Source: Burkholderiales bacterium (lineage in GTDB: Bacteria > Pseudomonadota > Gammaproteobacteria > Burkholderiales > Burkholderiaceae_A). Taken from it: 15,305 bases of DNA. Location: assembly GCA_030834045.1 (NCBI GenBank), contig JAURFZ010000017.1, positions 1 to 15,305 on the forward strand. Direction: 5' to 3'. How positions within the stretch are numbered: position 1 is the first letter of the stretch; each line of letters opens with the position of its first letter. This document shows positions 14,278 to 15,305 of this stretch, one piece after another. The notes beneath the pieces are model-generated. The model ran no database searches, was not told where the DNA came from, and worked only from the letters and a program-made list of their open reading frames with translations. Position numbers and translations under genes: made by a program.

Positions 14278-15305
14278 CTACTGCACACCCTTACCCTGTG
14301 TCTGCCTAAGCAAGGCCACAGCCCGGCTTGGCTCATTGTCCATGGGTAGGCCAGCCTGGCTCCAGGCAATGGCCGACTCGGGGTAGAGACGAACCTGCGA
14401 CTGGCCCAGAAGCTCAGAGACAATAAACCAGTGGGTCGCGGCCCAGTGGCCTGTGTTGCAGAAGGCAACCTGAACCTTGGGCTGCAAGAAACCTTCAGCC
14501 TGCGCAATGGCACGAAGCTCTTTAAGGCCAGGCAGACGCCCCGTGTTGGGCGTAAACCATTCTTCGCTATCGAAGTGCAGGGCATTGGGAAGCGTTCCCC
14601 AGCGGGCGGCGGCGCCATGGCGAAGCTGGCCGAGGTAGAAATCCTCCGGTCTCGCATCGACAAAAAGTGCGGGCTCGAGAGCGAGTCGCAGCTCATTTAA
14701 GGTCTGTGTGGTGACGCCAAAGCTCTCGTTGGGCTTGAGTTGCAAGGCAGCGTTTGCCATGGTTGCATGCGGCGCACCTCTTTCAACGGGATACTTGCTT
14801 GCAAGCCATGCGCCAAAGCCCCCGTTTAGAATGGCCAGCCGAGTAAAGCCCACCGACTTTAACGTCCAGTAGGTTCGGGCGACGGCGCCGAACTCAGTAG
14901 GGTCTGAGCCGCTTCCCGTAAGAACGATGGGCGAATTCAGATGGAGGCCTAGCGGTTGAAGCAGGCCAGAGAGCTTCTCAAGGCTTGGGCTGCGGCCGGG
15001 GTTCTCTTTGGGGCCGCGAAGCAAGGAGTAGGGCAGTGGCAAAGCCCCTGGTATGTGGCCCGCCTCAAAGTTGGGTGTTTTATTGTCTGCCTGAAGAAGT
15101 TCGCGGGTGTCGAGCACCCTAATTGCTTGTTCAGGCGAGGATTTACTTGACGAAGCAAGTAGGGTGCGCAGCTCTGCAGCACTAATAAGGGCTGAGGAGA
15201 GGCTTTTTGTTGCGTTCGGACTGGCCGCCGTTGCCGTGGAGGCCATGATTATTGCCATTGCGGCGCAGGCAATGAGGCTGCTAAAGCTAAAACCTGCAGG
15301 GCGGT
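14278..15305 (-). CDS. Exported two-domain rhodanese-like sulfurtransferase, N-terminus beyond the window
   Basis: Likely thiosulfate- or mercaptopyruvate-type sulfurtransferase acting outside the cytosol. An ATG at 15258 opens a 326-residue frame, but the same frame stays open to the right edge and reads RPAGFSFSSLIACAAM before it, continuing into AIIMASTATAA. Together this is a signal-peptide core with an Ala-x-Ala-type end, so the true start lies outside and ATG 15258 is internal to the signal. Counting from that Met, the first rhodanese domain (about 45-155) has VLDTRE and GHIPGALPLPYS but no cysteine in its active-site loop (GSGSDPTEFG), as is usual for the structural domain. The second (about 180-310) has FVDARPEDFY and the active loop FCNTGHWAATHW with Cys267 (codon 14458-14460). 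Substrate and acceptor cannot be told from sequence. LIAC also fits a lipobox, so a lipoprotein is possible. It is probably co-transcribed with the HIT/GNAT gene 9 bases downstream. Confidence 0.87.
   Translation of the reverse strand, partial: RPAGFSFSSLIACAAMAIIMASTATAASPNATKSLSSALISAAELRTLLASSSKSSPEQAIRVLDTRELLQADNKTPNFEAGHIPGALPLPYSLLRGPKENPGRSPSLEKLSGLLQPLGLHLNSPIVLTGSGSDPTEFGAVARTYWTLKSVGFTRLAILNGGFGAWLASKYPVERGAPHATMANAALQLKPNESFGVTTQTLNELRLALEPALFVDARPEDFYLGQLRHGAAARWGTLPNALHFDSEEWFTPNTGRLPGLKELRAIAQAEGFLQPKVQVAFCNTGHWAATHWFIVSELLGQSQVRLYPESAIAWSQAGLPMDNEPSRAVALLRQTQGKGVQ

Noticed and set aside
1..15305. Search for mobile elements, CRISPR arrays, tRNA or rRNA genes, toxin-antitoxin pairs and defence genes
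   Set aside because: No transposase, integrase, repeat-spacer pattern, RNA-gene signature or defence-type domain was seen; the window is nearly all housekeeping genes.

Overview
The window looks like an ordinary chromosomal segment of a Betaproteobacterium, most likely order Burkholderiales. The basis is gene order (transketolase, GAPDH, phosphoglycerate kinase, pyruvate kinase, class II aldolase, PurC, PurE, PurK, Sua5), a Calvin-type class II aldolase, a hybrid MaeB malic enzyme and protein motifs typical of that group. GC is moderate (mid to upper 50s by eye). The genus cannot be named from sequence alone. I see no insertion sequence, prophage, tRNA, rRNA, CRISPR array or sign of recent transfer.

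Layout: the left edge cuts into maeB (+), which runs to 1793. It converges on rsmE (-, 1848-2576), a 16S rRNA methyltransferase. A 198-base divergent spacer (2577-2774) separates rsmE from a long co-directional run on the + strand. That run is tkt, gap, pgk, pyk, fba, a fused purC-purE, purK and sua5 (2775-13388). Spacings are 14, 15, 73, 24, -1, 12 and -8 bases, so most or all of it is probably one operon, with a possible internal promoter only in the AT-rich 73-base pgk-pyk spacer. Converging from the right on the - strand are a HIT/GNAT fusion protein (13378-14268) and an exported two-domain sulfurtransferase cut by the right edge (14278-15305).

Function: tkt, fba, gap, pgk and pyk cover the non-oxidative pentose phosphate step and lower glycolysis/gluconeogenesis. 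Their order resembles cbbT-G-K-A of autotrophic operons, with pyk inserted before the aldolase. No phosphofructokinase, RuBisCO or phosphoribulokinase is in the window. The run then continues into de novo purine synthesis: PurK makes N5-CAIR, the PurE part makes CAIR and the PurC part consumes CAIR. The last gene, sua5, makes the threonylcarbamoyl-adenylate used for tRNA t6A.

No wholly new system is evident. The points most worth a second look are two gene fusions (PurC-PurE with an almost absent linker and a possible leftover internal ribosome site; HIT-GNAT), a set of inverted repeats in the rsmE-tkt divergent spacer, and the secretion signal of the sulfurtransferase, which shows that its annotated start would be wrong if placed at the first in-window ATG.
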